A stretch of 64,000 bases of DNA from Acinetobacter sp. ANC 3781 (GTDB taxonomy: Bacteria; Pseudomonadota; Gammaproteobacteria; Pseudomonadales; Moraxellaceae): assembly GCF_004331285.1 (NCBI RefSeq), contig NZ_SJOH01000003.1:1-64000 (forward strand), written 5' to 3'. The notes beneath the pieces were generated by a model. It was not told where the DNA came from. It ran no database searches and saw only the letters and a list, made by a program, of their open reading frames with translations. A program made the position numbers and the translations under genes. Positions 17,880-26,693 of this stretch are shown here, one piece after another. Positions within the stretch are counted from its first letter, which is position 1. Every line of letters begins with the position of its first letter.

Positions 17880-18752
17880 ATGATTCAGTCAGTTGCATTT
17901 ATCGGCTTAGGTGCTATGGGTTACCGTATGGCAGCACATTTACCTCAACATTTCGACACGGTCTATGTATGGAATCGTAATTTCGAAAAAGCCAACCAGC
18001 ATGCAACTGAATTTGGCACTCAGGCTGTTGAACTTGAACAGGCAGTTCAGGCAGACATCATTTTTTCCTGCTTACCGACCAGCAATGAAGTGGAAGAACT
18101 TATTGCAACGGTACAGATTAAATCCGGTGCTGTATGGGTAGATTGCACCAGTGGTGTTCCTGAATCTGCAAAAAATCTGGCAAAGCTGCTTAAAACACAA
18201 AATGTCGATTTCCTTGATGCACCAGTCAGTGGTCAGACCATTGGTGCAGAAAATGCGACCTTAACGGTAATGATTGGCGGAGAAGCGAGTGCTTTCGAAC
18301 AAGCTCTGCCTGCAATACAGGCCTTTGGTAAACTGATCAAACATGTCGGTGGCCCGGGTGCAGGATTTGCGGTTAAAGCCGTTAACAATATGTTATTGGC
18401 TGTAAATCTATGTTCAGTGGCAGAAGGTTTTACTGCGCTCAAAGCACATGGTGTAAACTTGAATGAAGCACTGGATTGTATTAATGCATCCAGTGGTAAA
18501 AGCGGTGTAACCAAAACTGTTTTACCACAGCGTATTTTAAATCGTAGTTTCCCTCTAACCTTTGCCCTACCATTGCTAGCCAAAGATACCGGTATTGCTT
18601 TAGACTTGATTCGTGAGGCTAAACTTTCTGCACCCGTGATTGCGCTTACTCAAAGCTTAATTCAAGCATCTAGTGATTTAGCAGAAAAAGACAGTGACTT
18701 TTCAAGCGCTGTAAAAATGTATGAATCATGGAGTAAAATTACACTTGAGTAA
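17880..18752 (+). CDS. 3-hydroxyisobutyrate dehydrogenase-like oxidoreductase
   Basis: The 290-residue enzyme has an N-terminal Rossmann fold with GLGAMGYRMAAHL (residues 8-20), the family signature DAPVSGQTIGAENATLTVMIGG (about 117-138), and the catalytic lysine region GFAVKAVNNMLLA (Lys about 168). It belongs to the beta-hydroxyacid dehydrogenase family (MmsB, GarR, tartronate semialdehyde reductase, GLYR). The exact substrate cannot be decided. It has a good AAGGACAT ribosome site and is coupled to the PhaC-like hydrolase upstream. Confidence 0.9.
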   Translation: MIQSVAFIGLGAMGYRMAAHLPQHFDTVYVWNRNFEKANQHATEFGTQAVELEQAVQADIIFSCLPTSNEVEELIATVQIKSGAVWVDCTSGVPESAKNLAKLLKTQNVDFLDAPVSGQTIGAENATLTVMIGGEASAFEQALPAIQAFGKLIKHVGGPGAGFAVKAVNNMLLAVNLCSVAEGFTALKAHGVNLNEALDCINASSGKSGVTKTVLPQRILNRSFPLTFALPLLAKDTGIALDLIREAKLSAPVIALTQSLIQASSDLAEKDSDFSSAVKMYESWSKITLE

Positions 18753-18833
18753 TAACTCGCCATTGAATAATGATAACGAAACCTAATATTGTGATTATGT
18801 GTTATACACAATGTTCTTACAGAGGAAACTCTC

Positions 18834-19103
18834 ATGACTAAGTTAAGTATTGCAATTTTTGCCAGTGTTGCAACTTTTATTGGGGCTAATGCTTTTGCAG
18901 CTACGCCAGAGCAAGAATGTCAAAAATTAAAGAATGACCATGATGTCATTTATGCATCTAAAGGTTTTTGCTTCAAAGACCCTGACGCCAAGGCGAAGTT
19001 TGGCAATGATAATTGCTATACAACTAAACCAAAATTTTCAGATAAAGAGCAACAACGACTTGACGCCATTAAAGATCGTCAGAAAGAATTGAACTGTAAA
19101 TAA
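18834..19103 (+). CDS. Small secreted YARHG-like protein
   Basis: The 89-residue protein has a signal peptide (about 1-22, ending ANAFA) and one small domain in which [19 protein letters not shown] is followed by [19 protein letters not shown]. This resembles the YARHG domain pattern (IYARHGxxFKD ... FSxxE). Four cysteines could form two disulfides in the periplasm. A strong AGAGGAAACTCTC ribosome site precedes the ATG. Function is unknown. Confidence 0.78.
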   Translation: MTKLSIAIFASVATFIGANAFAATPEQECQKLKNDHDVIYASKGFCFKDPDAKAKFGNDNCYTTKPKFSDKEQQRLDAIKDRQKELNCK

Positions 19104-19135
19104 TTACAGTACCCAATCACTTTCAAGGATTAGCC

Positions 19136-19549
19136 ATGCTTTACGATGATCAAAATATTTTTGCACGAATTATCCGCAACGAAATTCCTGCAATTAAAGT
19201 GTATGAAGATGATCAAGTCCTCGCCTTTATGGACATCATGCCACAAGCTGAAGGTCATACATTGGTGATTCCTAAAACACCAGCGATCACATTGCTTGAC
19301 CTTCCTCCTGAAGCGGCAGCTTATACTATTCAAATTGTGCAAAAGGTTGCACAAGCGATGGAAAGAGCCCTTGAGGTCAAAGGTATTGTACTGATGCAAC
19401 TTTCAGGTGCCTCCGCAGGTCAAACTGTTCCACATGTACATTTCCACCTTATTCCAAGCTCGGTTCATGAATTAGGGAAACATGCTTTACATATGGGTGA
19501 TCAAGAAAAAATCCACGCATTGGCTGAAAGAATTAAAGCTGCGCTTTGA
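19136..19549 (+). CDS. HIT family nucleotide-binding protein
   Basis: This 137-residue HIT protein has the catalytic triad motif HVHFHLIP (about 100-107) and the N-terminal [20 protein letters not shown] typical of HinT/Hit hydrolases that cleave phosphoramidate or AMP-linked substrates. It acts in the cytoplasm. A terminator follows directly. Confidence 0.95.
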   Translation: MLYDDQNIFARIIRNEIPAIKVYEDDQVLAFMDIMPQAEGHTLVIPKTPAITLLDLPPEAAAYTIQIVQKVAQAMERALEVKGIVLMQLSGASAGQTVPHVHFHLIPSSVHELGKHALHMGDQEKIHALAERIKAAL

Positions 19550-19563
19550 TTTAAAATGAATTC

Positions 19564-19594
19564 AAAAAAATGGAGCCTTGGCTCCATTTTTTTT
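19564..19594 (+). terminator. Terminator after HIT gene
   Basis: The stem AAAATGGAGCC / GGCTCCATTTT with a very short loop and a T-run follows the HIT stop codon. Confidence 0.88.
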
Positions 19595-19805
19595 ATAAAT
19601 ACAGAATAAAAAACAAATATTTAGTTTAAAGATCAACTTAAATACGTCATCAAACTGTCATTTATCATTCACTTTTTTGTCACAAAGATTACAGATACTG
19701 CATAGCAAGTTGGTGAGCTTCTGTAACTTTTTGTACTCAAGCAAACTAAAAAGAAGTGTTAAGTAAGGCAAATGCCATTTAGAACCGTGTTTTGGAGAAA
19801 TCTCA

Positions 19806-20888
19806 ATGAAAAAATTGCTTCTCGCTGCTGTAGTAGCGGCTATGGGGACGAGTGCAGCACAAGCGGCACCAACTTTGTACGGTAAAGTGAATGTTAGTGT
19901 TGACAGTTATGATGATGGAAAAGATGACAAAATAGAACTTAACTCAAATGCTTCCCGTATTGGTGTTAAGGGTGAAGAGAAACTGACTGATAAACTCGCT
20001 GCTGTTTACCAAGCAGAATGGGAAATTGATGTCGATGGTGGAGATGATGTATTTAAAAAACGTAATATTTTCGCCGGTTTAAAATGGGCTGATATCGGTA
20101 CTTTAAAAGCAGGTATTATGGATACCCCATTTAAAGACGCTGCTGGCGGCTATCGTGATGTATTTAATGACTATGCACACGCTGACATTAAAGAAATGAT
20201 GTACGGCGAAGAGCGTGTAGAAAATGTTATTGGCATTGAAACCGATCCAAAACTGATGGGTGGATTAGTTTTCGCTCTTCAAGCGCAACAAGGTGAGTCC
20301 ACCAGTGATACTGTAAACTATACAGATGGTGCTCGTGATAGCGTTGGTGATGGACTTTCTACTTCACTTTCATATGCCAATAAAGATTTAGGCTTTGAAG
20401 GTGTTATTGCAGGAAACTTCAAATCCATAGGTGACTTTGCTGCTGTCGGCATCTCAAATGCTCCTGCTGATGCAATCCGTATTGGTGGCTCTTTCGACCT
20501 AGGTAAAATTGGTGCGACTGGTTTATATTTAGGTGCAATGTGGCAAACTGCAGAAATCTCTGATTACTTAGGTACTGAAACCTACAAGAATGTAGAAGAA
20601 AAAGCTTGGTTAGTTTCGGCAACGTATAAGCTTGCAAATACCCCTTGGTCTTTTAAAGCTCAATATCAAAAAGCTGACACTGACTGGACTGTAGCTACAG
20701 GGACTGGCGATACTTCGGCAAAACAATGGGGTATTGGTGCAGATTACAAACTAAACAGCCAAACCAAATTATTTGCGAATGCAGTACAACGCGAGTGGGA
20801 CAATAAGCGCACAAACGTTGGAGCTGCTGCAGCAATTCCAAATGCTGATGAAAATGTTTACGGCTTAGGTATGGAAATTAAATTCTAA
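19806..20888 (+). CDS. Gram-negative porin
   Basis: The 360-residue outer membrane porin has a signal peptide (about 1-20, ending AQA), then the porin start APTLYGKVNVSVD. The GVKGEEKLTDKLAAVYQAEWE block and the DIGTLKAGIMDTPFKDA block are hallmarks of 16-stranded trimeric porins (OmpC/OmpU-like superfamily). It ends in a Phe (MEIKF), the usual BAM signal. A GGAGAAATCTCA ribosome site precedes the ATG. The 200 bases upstream are AT-rich and fit a strong promoter, but I cannot name a regulator. Confidence 0.93.
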   Translation: MKKLLLAAVVAAMGTSAAQAAPTLYGKVNVSVDSYDDGKDDKIELNSNASRIGVKGEEKLTDKLAAVYQAEWEIDVDGGDDVFKKRNIFAGLKWADIGTLKAGIMDTPFKDAAGGYRDVFNDYAHADIKEMMYGEERVENVIGIETDPKLMGGLVFALQAQQGESTSDTVNYTDGARDSVGDGLSTSLSYANKDLGFEGVIAGNFKSIGDFAAVGISNAPADAIRIGGSFDLGKIGATGLYLGAMWQTAEISDYLGTETYKNVEEKAWLVSATYKLANTPWSFKAQYQKADTDWTVATGTGDTSAKQWGIGADYKLNSQTKLFANAVQREWDNKRTNVGAAAAIPNADENVYGLGMEIKF

Positions 20889-20906
20889 GTTCACAACAGT
20901 TAATAT

Positions 20907-20934
20907 GAGACTGCCTAAGGGCGGTCTTTTTTTA
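20907..20934 (+). terminator. Terminator of porin gene
   Basis: The stem GACTGCC / GGGCGGTC (one G-T wobble) followed by seven T residues lies just after the porin stop. Confidence 0.82.
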
Positions 20935-20935
20935 T

Positions 20936-21354
20936 CTGAACTCAATATTCAGGACAGTTTTTATAAAGAGTCTCTTTAACTTTCACACCGCCTTATTCTA
21001 TTTTTTTAAATACTCAAATTTTAATTAAAATACAACCCAATCTCATTTAATAAATATTATCCCGCGATAAAACAAAGTATTTTAGTCAACTTTAAAATAT
21101 AAAAATACAACTGTTTTAGTCAACTTTAAATATAATATATGAGTATTTTAGTCGGGATTAAAAATATTAATACTAAGTGTTTTAGTCAACTTTAAAATAG
21201 TCAAATATTAGTTTATTTTTTAATAAACCATATTATTAACTTATTGTTTTAATTAATATAAATAATATATTTTTATTTTAAGTGTTTATTCTATTTATTT
21301 TTAGTTACTTTTTGTTTAATAATATAATTATATTTTAAAAATAGGCTTATTTGC
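20936..21354 (+). promoter_or_regulatory. AT-rich regulatory region upstream of cyd operon
   Basis: About 420 bases without a coding frame between the porin terminator and cydP. It is extremely A/T-rich, with long T- and A-tracts. It holds four evenly spaced TTTTAGTC sites at 21077-21197 (annotated separately). The promoter of the cyd operon must lie in or after this region; several AT hexamers fit a -10, so I do not choose one. Confidence 0.7.
21077..21197 (+). repeat. Four evenly spaced IscR-like sites upstream of cytochrome bd
   Basis: Four direct copies share TTTTAGTC followed by AAC or GGG and then an A/T-rich tail: about 21077-21097, 21112-21130, 21143-21164 and 21177-21197. The start of TTTAGTC lies at 21081, 21115, 21147 and 21181, giving spacings of 34, 32 and 34 bases, about three helix turns. 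The half-site AGTCRRS of the E. coli IscR type 1 consensus is met in all four; the left half is only partly kept (AAGT, AACT, GAGT, AAGT in place of GACT). The palindromic site at the iscR promoter (63721-63739) has the same core. Binding by IscR is an inference. Confidence 0.65.
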
Positions 21355-21546
21355 ATGAGCTTAATACCCAAAGATTTTAATCAAAGATTAGTTAGAGAGA
21401 TTACAATCATATTAATAATTAAGATTGCTCTTTTGCTGCTGATTAAAAATATCTGGTTCGACGCGCCCACTATTCCCAAAAATTTTGACTCTCAAGTTGC
21501 CGAGCGTATTGCCGGCAGTCCTTCCCAAATCAAGGAGACACGTTGA
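21355..21546 (+). CDS. cydP: Cytochrome bd oxidase small subunit CydP
   Basis: The 63-residue protein has one membrane helix (about 16-34, [19 protein letters not shown]) preceded by the basic NQRLVREI, the pattern of the CydP putative small subunit found directly upstream of cydA in gammaproteobacteria. Its TGA stop shares a base with the cydA ATG, so translation is coupled. It probably sits in the bd oxidase complex in the inner membrane. Confidence 0.82.
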   Translation: MSLIPKDFNQRLVREITIILIIKIALLLLIKNIWFDAPTIPKNFDSQVAERIAGSPSQIKETR

Positions 21547-23132
21547 TGATTTCTGAAAGCGTGGTCGATCTTTCGCGGTTCCAATTTGCAATGACCGCGT
21601 TGTATCACTTTATATTTGTACCTCTTACTCTTGGGCTGGCTTTTATTCTTGCCATTATGGAAACCACTTATGTGATTTCCGGTAAGGAAATTTATAAAGA
21701 CATGACCAAATTCTGGGGAAAACTTTTTGGTATTAATTTTGCCTTAGGGGTAACTACAGGCTTAACCATGGAGTTCCAGTTTGGTACAAACTGGGCGTAC
21801 TATTCGCATTATGTCGGTGACATTTTCGGTGCGCCACTGGCTATTGAAGGATTAATGGCATTTTTCTTGGAATCGACCTTTATTGGTCTTTTCTTCTTCG
21901 GCTGGGATCGACTTTCCAAAGCTCAGCATTTAGGCGTGACCTGGCTGGTTGCACTCGGTTCCAACATGTCGGCACTGTGGATTTTAGTTGCCAATGGCTG
22001 GATGCAAAACCCTGTCGGTGCAGCGTTTAACTTTGAAACCATGCGGATGGAGTTGGTGGATTTCGGCGCGCTGATTTTCAACCCGGTGGCTCAGGTTAAA
22101 TTTGTCCACACTGTATCTTCAGGTTATGTGACTGGTGCAGTTTTCGTTCTGGCAATTTCCAGCTATTACTTGCTCAAAAAACGTGATCTGCCCTTTGCAC
22201 GCCGTTCTTTCGCGATTGCTGCAATCTTTGGTTTAGCCTCTACATTATCGGTTATTTTACTGGGCGATGAATCAGGTTATGAGCTGGGTGATGTACAAAA
22301 AACCAAATTAGCTGCAATTGAAGCAGAATGGGAAACTCACCCAGCTCCCGCTCCATTTACATTGTTTGGTATTCCAAATCAGGAAGAACAACGCACTGAC
22401 TACGCTATTCGCATTCCATATGTGATGGGTATTATTGCGACGCGTTCCCTTGATAAAGAAGTGACTGGTTTGAAAGACTTGATGGTTCAACATGAGCTTC
22501 GTATCCGCAATGGTATGAATGCGTATGCCGAACTTGAAAAACTTCGTGCAGGCGATCGCTCTCCAGCACTTATGGCGTCTTTCCAAGAAAATCAGAAAGA
22601 CCTGGGTTATGGCTTGCTTCTTAAAAAATACACACCAAATGTAGTGGATGCCTCTGAAGAGCAAATCAAGGCAGCAACCAAGGATACTATTCCTAACGTA
22701 ACTGCCCTGTTCTTCTCGTTCCGTGCCATGGTTGCTTCTGGTTTCTTGATGCTGCTTCTGTTTATCCTGGCAACTTATGCAGTGGCTAAACGCAATGCAG
22801 AAAACAAACCGTGGCTGCTTAAATTTGCACTTTACGGACTTCCATTGCCTTGGATCGCTACACAGACTGGCTGGTATGTGGCTGAAGGTGGACGTCAACC
22901 GTGGACCATTGGTGAGGTTTTACCTACACATCTTTCTGCTTCAAGCTTAAGCACTGGTGATATTTGGGGTTCAATCTTAGCGCTTGCAGCGTTCTATACA
23001 GTACTTCTGATTATCGAGATGTACTTGATGATCAAATTTGCTCGCTTAGGTCCAAGTTCTTTACATACTGGTAAATACCATTTTGAAAAAGCTGATGCTC
23101 AAAACCACGCTGCTGCGGAGGCTCAATCATGA
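21546..23132 (+). CDS. cydA: Cytochrome bd ubiquinol oxidase subunit I
   Basis: CydA carries the three hemes of the bd-type quinol oxidase, which reduces oxygen to water with high affinity. The 528-residue protein begins with the [23 protein letters not shown] helix; His at about 21 is the heme b595/d ligand. It contains the periplasmic Q-loop (about 255-345) and the C-terminal [16 protein letters not shown] motif. The ATG at 21546 was chosen over the TTG one codon upstream because an AAGGAGA site lies 7 bases before it. It overlaps cydP by one base and cydB by four (ATGA). Confidence 0.98.
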   Translation: MISESVVDLSRFQFAMTALYHFIFVPLTLGLAFILAIMETTYVISGKEIYKDMTKFWGKLFGINFALGVTTGLTMEFQFGTNWAYYSHYVGDIFGAPLAIEGLMAFFLESTFIGLFFFGWDRLSKAQHLGVTWLVALGSNMSALWILVANGWMQNPVGAAFNFETMRMELVDFGALIFNPVAQVKFVHTVSSGYVTGAVFVLAISSYYLLKKRDLPFARRSFAIAAIFGLASTLSVILLGDESGYELGDVQKTKLAAIEAEWETHPAPAPFTLFGIPNQEEQRTDYAIRIPYVMGIIATRSLDKEVTGLKDLMVQHELRIRNGMNAYAELEKLRAGDRSPALMASFQENQKDLGYGLLLKKYTPNVVDASEEQIKAATKDTIPNVTALFFSFRAMVASGFLMLLLFILATYAVAKRNAENKPWLLKFALYGLPLPWIATQTGWYVAEGGRQPWTIGEVLPTHLSASSLSTGDIWGSILALAAFYTVLLIIEMYLMIKFARLGPSSLHTGKYHFEKADAQNHAAAEAQS

Positions 23133-24274
23133 TCGAATATGAATTACTCAAAATCATTTGGTGGGTTCTGGTGGGTGTACTGCTGATTGGCTTTGCCCTC
23201 ACCGATGGCTTCGATATGGGTTCCATGGCAATTATGCCATTCGTGGGCAAAAACGATGACGAACGTCGTGCGGCAATCAATACCATTGCCCCACACTGGG
23301 ACGGTAACCAGGTCTGGTTCATTACTGCTGGTGGTGCACTATTTGCTGCATGGCCTATGGTTTATGCCACAGCATTCTCCGGCATGTACTGGGCGCTCCT
23401 GCTTGTACTTTTCGCTTTATTCCTCAGACCTGTAGGCTTTGACTATCGTTCTAAACTTGAGAACAAAAAATGGCGTACGTCTTGGGACTGGGGTTTAGCT
23501 GTTGGGGGTGCAGTTCCTGCATTAGTGTTCGGTGTTGCCTTCGGTAATATGTTCTTAGGTGTACCATTCACCTTAGATGAAACAGTACGTTCAACTTATA
23601 CCGGTAGCTTCTTTGCACTGCTTAATCCGTTCGCGATTGTTTGCGGTCTGGTCAGCCTATCTATGCTGTGCGCGCATGGCGGGGCCTGGTTAATGCTTCG
23701 TACAGATGGCGACTTACATGCACGTTCTGCGAAAGCAACTCAATTGATGGGTGTTATATTCCTGGTTTGCTTCTTGGGTGCAGGTGCGTGGTTATACTTC
23801 GGTAGTATTGAAGGTTATAGCCTAGCGCAGCCATTTGATACCAATGGTGTAGCAAATCCATTTGCCAAAGAAGTCATTACCAATGCCAACCATGGCTGGA
23901 TGAATAACTATTCAACTTATCCAATCACCATGATTGCACCTGTAATGGCAATCTTGGGTAGCCTGATTGTGATTGCATCTGCTGCGAAAGCAAAAGCGGG
24001 GTTAAGCTTCCTGGGCACATCGTTCATGGTGATTGGTGCAATTTTAACTGCCGGTTTTGCATTGTTTCCATTCCTTATGCCTTCAAGCATCAATCCTGTT
24101 GCAAGCTTGACGATGTGGGATGCAGTATCAAGTAAAAATACACTAACTGTAATGACAGTTGCGGCCTGCATTTTTGTTCCAATTATTTTGTGCTACACCA
24201 CTTGGTGTTATTACAAAATGTGGGGCGTTATTACCAACAAACACGTTCAAGAAAATTCACACAGCCTCTACTAA
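23129..24274 (+). CDS. cydB: Cytochrome bd ubiquinol oxidase subunit II
   Basis: The 381-residue CydB has the expected eight to nine membrane helices and the conserved starts [19 protein letters not shown] and [19 protein letters not shown]. It is the structural partner of CydA in the inner membrane. Translation is coupled through the ATGA overlap with cydA. It is followed after 31 bases by cydX. Confidence 0.98.
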   Translation: MIEYELLKIIWWVLVGVLLIGFALTDGFDMGSMAIMPFVGKNDDERRAAINTIAPHWDGNQVWFITAGGALFAAWPMVYATAFSGMYWALLLVLFALFLRPVGFDYRSKLENKKWRTSWDWGLAVGGAVPALVFGVAFGNMFLGVPFTLDETVRSTYTGSFFALLNPFAIVCGLVSLSMLCAHGGAWLMLRTDGDLHARSAKATQLMGVIFLVCFLGAGAWLYFGSIEGYSLAQPFDTNGVANPFAKEVITNANHGWMNNYSTYPITMIAPVMAILGSLIVIASAAKAKAGLSFLGTSFMVIGAILTAGFALFPFLMPSSINPVASLTMWDAVSSKNTLTVMTVAACIFVPIILCYTTWCYYKMWGVITNKHVQENSHSLY

Positions 24275-24305
24275 GGCTGTGTTAGAAAACTAGGAGTTAT
24301 TCAAT

Positions 24306-24407
24306 ATGTGGTATTTTGCTTGGATTCTCGGGATTTTAATGGCGTGCTTTGCAGGCGTATTAAGTGCCCTTTATATCGAACATCATCAAGACTTAGATGA
24401 GGAATAA
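24306..24407 (+). CDS. cydX: Cytochrome bd oxidase small subunit CydX
   Basis: This 33-residue protein (MWYFAWILGILMACFAG, then VLSALYIEHHQDLDEE) is a classic CydX/YbgT: a single membrane helix with the MWYFAWILG start and an acidic C-terminal tail. CydX stabilises the hemes of the CydAB complex. The ATG follows an AGGAGTTATTCAAT ribosome site. Confidence 0.95.
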   Translation: MWYFAWILGILMACFAGVLSALYIEHHQDLDEE

Positions 24408-24410
24408 ACC

Positions 24411-24707
24411 ATGACAGAAATCGCAATGACAGCAGAAGAAAGCAAGCCAAATAAGTTCGTAATGGCCATTTCATTTTTGATGGCATTGCCGCTTGCTACA
24501 GTGCTATTGATTCACCCTGCCCTCATGCTAGATGCCAATGGTCACTACAACCATAGTGCATTGATGATGATCATGATCGGGATTTCAGGTGGATTTATTT
24601 ACGGAGTAGGATTTCTGCCGAAGTTCTGGCTGTGGAAATGGCTGTTTAGCCCATATATTGCATGGCCGTTAATGATCTGGGGTTATTACACCTGGTTCCT
24701 CACCTAA
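24411..24707 (+). CDS. ybgE: Cyd operon protein YbgE
   Basis: The 98-residue protein has three membrane helices (about 17-36, 48-67, 78-96) and the GFIYGVGFLPKFWLWKWLFSP segment typical of the YbgE family. YbgE is encoded at the end of many cyd operons; its role is not established. It starts 3 bases after cydX, and a terminator closes the operon. Confidence 0.88.
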   Translation: MTEIAMTAEESKPNKFVMAISFLMALPLATVLLIHPALMLDANGHYNHSALMMIMIGISGGFIYGVGFLPKFWLWKWLFSPYIAWPLMIWGYYTWFLT

Positions 24708-24721
24708 TATAATATCGAAGT

Positions 24722-24749
24722 AAAAAAGCCCTCAATCGAGGGCTTTGTT
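24722..24749 (+). terminator. Terminator of the cyd operon
   Basis: The stem AAAGCCCTC / GAGGGCTTT with an AATC loop and a T-rich tail follows ybgE. Confidence 0.85.
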
Positions 24750-24773
24750 ATATTTACGATCAATTTCAGCTTT

Positions 24774-25370
24774 TTATTCTGCGGTAATATCACATTGCAT
24801 TTGAAAACAGCTTCTAAATTTTTCATTAATATGATGAATATATTTTTCTTTATCAGCATGCCTTAATAAAATTTGAGCTGCCATCATAATAAAGCCATTC
24901 ACCTGCTTCACAATCACTAAACGCTGACTATCAGCTAAACCTATTCTTTTTTGAAGAAGTGAGTTTCTGCCCGAATGCACAATCGAGTGTAAATATTTAA
25001 GTGAATAAAACTTGAATTCTTTAAACATTTCAACAATATGATTTATTTCAGCAACGTTTTCTAATTCAGCAATCATTCCTGCAGCTGTAGGAAGTTTGAC
25101 ATTTTGGAGTAATTCATCCGCACTCTGGATTTCAAATTTCTGAATTTCCAAATTAGAGGCAACCATCAACAACCAATAAGCTCTTACAACAGATTCAAAC
25201 TGAATTCGAAATAATGCGAGGGCAGATATATCTTGGTTTGTTTTTAATAATTGTAAAATAGCTACGCCATGTGCAATTGATAAATCACAGCATTCATATG
25301 CTAAATCAAGCCTCAATCCGCTATCCAAAAATATTGAATTGTTAAGTTCAGCATTTAACTCATCCAACAT
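24774..25370 (-). CDS. Helical protein, possibly DUF6988 family
   Basis: The 198-residue product is predicted all-helical and cytoplasmic: segments LRLDLAYECCDLSIAHGVAI, ALALFRIQFESVVRAYWLLM, and a C-terminal KYLHSIVHSGRNSLLQKR. It resembles DUF6988-type proteins known in Acinetobacter and Pseudomonas. The tentative assignment comes from memory of the pattern, not from a search. It stands alone between two convergent or separate transcription units; a role is not known. The ATG at 25370 has only a weak ribosome site. Confidence 0.65.
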   Translation of the reverse strand: MLDELNAELNNSIFLDSGLRLDLAYECCDLSIAHGVAILQLLKTNQDISALALFRIQFESVVRAYWLLMVASNLEIQKFEIQSADELLQNVKLPTAAGMIAELENVAEINHIVEMFKEFKFYSLKYLHSIVHSGRNSLLQKRIGLADSQRLVIVKQVNGFIMMAAQILLRHADKEKYIHHINEKFRSCFQMQCDITAE

Positions 25371-25441
25371 GGCTTCAGAATCACGAAAAATATTAGTTAA
25401 ATTTACGTTCCATTTTTCTTTAACCCCTAAACTTACGATAT

Positions 25442-25468
25442 AAAAAAGCTGGAATCAATCCAGCTTTT
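25442..25468 (-). terminator. Terminator of rodA
   Basis: The stem AAAAGCTGG / CCAGCTTTT with a 7-base loop lies just past the rodA stop. Confidence 0.82.
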
Positions 25469-25474
25469 AAATAT

Positions 25475-26611
25475 TCAACGATGGGTATGAATCGACATTA
25501 CAATACCCATACTCGCCAATAAGGAGATAACCGCCGAACCACCATAACTCATCAGCGGCAATGGATCTCCTGTGACAGGTAAAATACCGCTTGCCATTCC
25601 TGAGTTTAAAAATACGAAGAAGAAGAACGTCAATCCAATCGTTCCGGCAAATAAACGACCAAAATTATGAAAGCTATTTAAGCCAATCATCAAGCAGCGA
25701 ATAATAATGGCGGCAAAAAGACTGAATAATAAAAACACCCCAATAAAACCATATTCTTCAGCATAGGCTGACATAATAAAATCAGTATGGTGCTCAGGTA
25801 AGTATCCCAGATGCGACTGCGTTCCGGTCAAATATCCTTTCCCGGTTAAACCGCCCGAACCGATGGCAATTTTCGACTGGATAATATTCCAACCTGCTCC
25901 CAATGCATCTGACTCTGGATCAAAAAGAGTCAATACTCGTTTTTTCTGATAGGTCTGAAGCAGGAACATCCAGATAAGAGGCGCTGCTACCGCCAGTGCC
26001 GTCAATGCACCTAGAATTAGACGCCATGACATCCCGCAAAGAAATAAGGCAAAAATACCGGGAATAATGAGTCCAATATTCAGGTCAGGTTGTAAGGCCA
26101 CTAACACAAAAGGAAATATCATTAACATCAGTCCAATCGCAATCTGCATGAAGGTGGGTGGAAAAGCACGACGAGAAAAAAACCAAGCCATCATTAATGG
26201 CATGGCAAATTTCATAATTTCACTGGGCTGCATACTGCCAATGCCTGGAATGGTCAGCCATCGCTTCGCCCCTAAACGTGTATCACCAATAATCAGCACC
26301 AGTACCAACAGCACCATGCCAAGTATATAGAAATACGGGCTTGCCGCCTGATACACTTTTGGAGGAACTTGCGCACAGAGAAACATAATAATGAAGCCGA
26401 CGCCAAAACTTGTGGCTTGGCGGATCACCATACTGCTATCTTGCATAGTTGCGCTATATACCACCATCAATCCCAGAATTGAGTTCAATAAAAGAAAACA
26501 AAGTAGCCATGGATCTAAATGTAATCTAGCCCATCTGGATGAATCATGTTTTATGCTTCTACCATCACGTAAAGAGTGACGTAAAAAACGATACTGAGAT
26601 GATGGTATCAT
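25475..26611 (-). CDS. rodA: Rod shape-determining protein RodA (peptidoglycan glycosyltransferase)
   Basis: RodA polymerises lipid II for lateral wall growth together with PBP2. The 378-residue SEDS protein has about ten membrane helices, the SEDS motifs KRWLTIPGIGSMQPSEIMK (about 114-132) and QPDLN (about 174), the AEEYGFIGVFLLF segment, and ends GGSAVISLLASMGIVMSI. FtsW is the relative to exclude; the length and the N-terminus fit RodA better. PBP2 (mrdA), its usual neighbour, is not adjacent. Confidence 0.93.
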   Translation of the reverse strand: MIPSSQYRFLRHSLRDGRSIKHDSSRWARLHLDPWLLCFLLLNSILGLMVVYSATMQDSSMVIRQATSFGVGFIIMFLCAQVPPKVYQAASPYFYILGMVLLVLVLIIGDTRLGAKRWLTIPGIGSMQPSEIMKFAMPLMMAWFFSRRAFPPTFMQIAIGLMLMIFPFVLVALQPDLNIGLIIPGIFALFLCGMSWRLILGALTALAVAAPLIWMFLLQTYQKKRVLTLFDPESDALGAGWNIIQSKIAIGSGGLTGKGYLTGTQSHLGYLPEHHTDFIMSAYAEEYGFIGVFLLFSLFAAIIIRCLMIGLNSFHNFGRLFAGTIGLTFFFFVFLNSGMASGILPVTGDPLPLMSYGGSAVISLLASMGIVMSIHTHR

Positions 26612-26693
26612 TTGAAATATTGAGTGTTTAAAGGTGATGCCAGAGTATAAATTTAAAGCTGTAGAGATAATACATCTGAAGCCATCTTTTATT

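Noticed and set aside
21077-21197. The four repeats as a degenerate CRISPR array
   Set aside because: Repeats are only ~20 bases, spacers ~13 bases and AT-rich, and no cas genes are present. Regulator sites explain the layout better.
22308-22898. 196-residue minus-strand frame inside cydA
   Set aside because: Cys/His/Phe-rich shadow of a strongly conserved gene, with no start signals.
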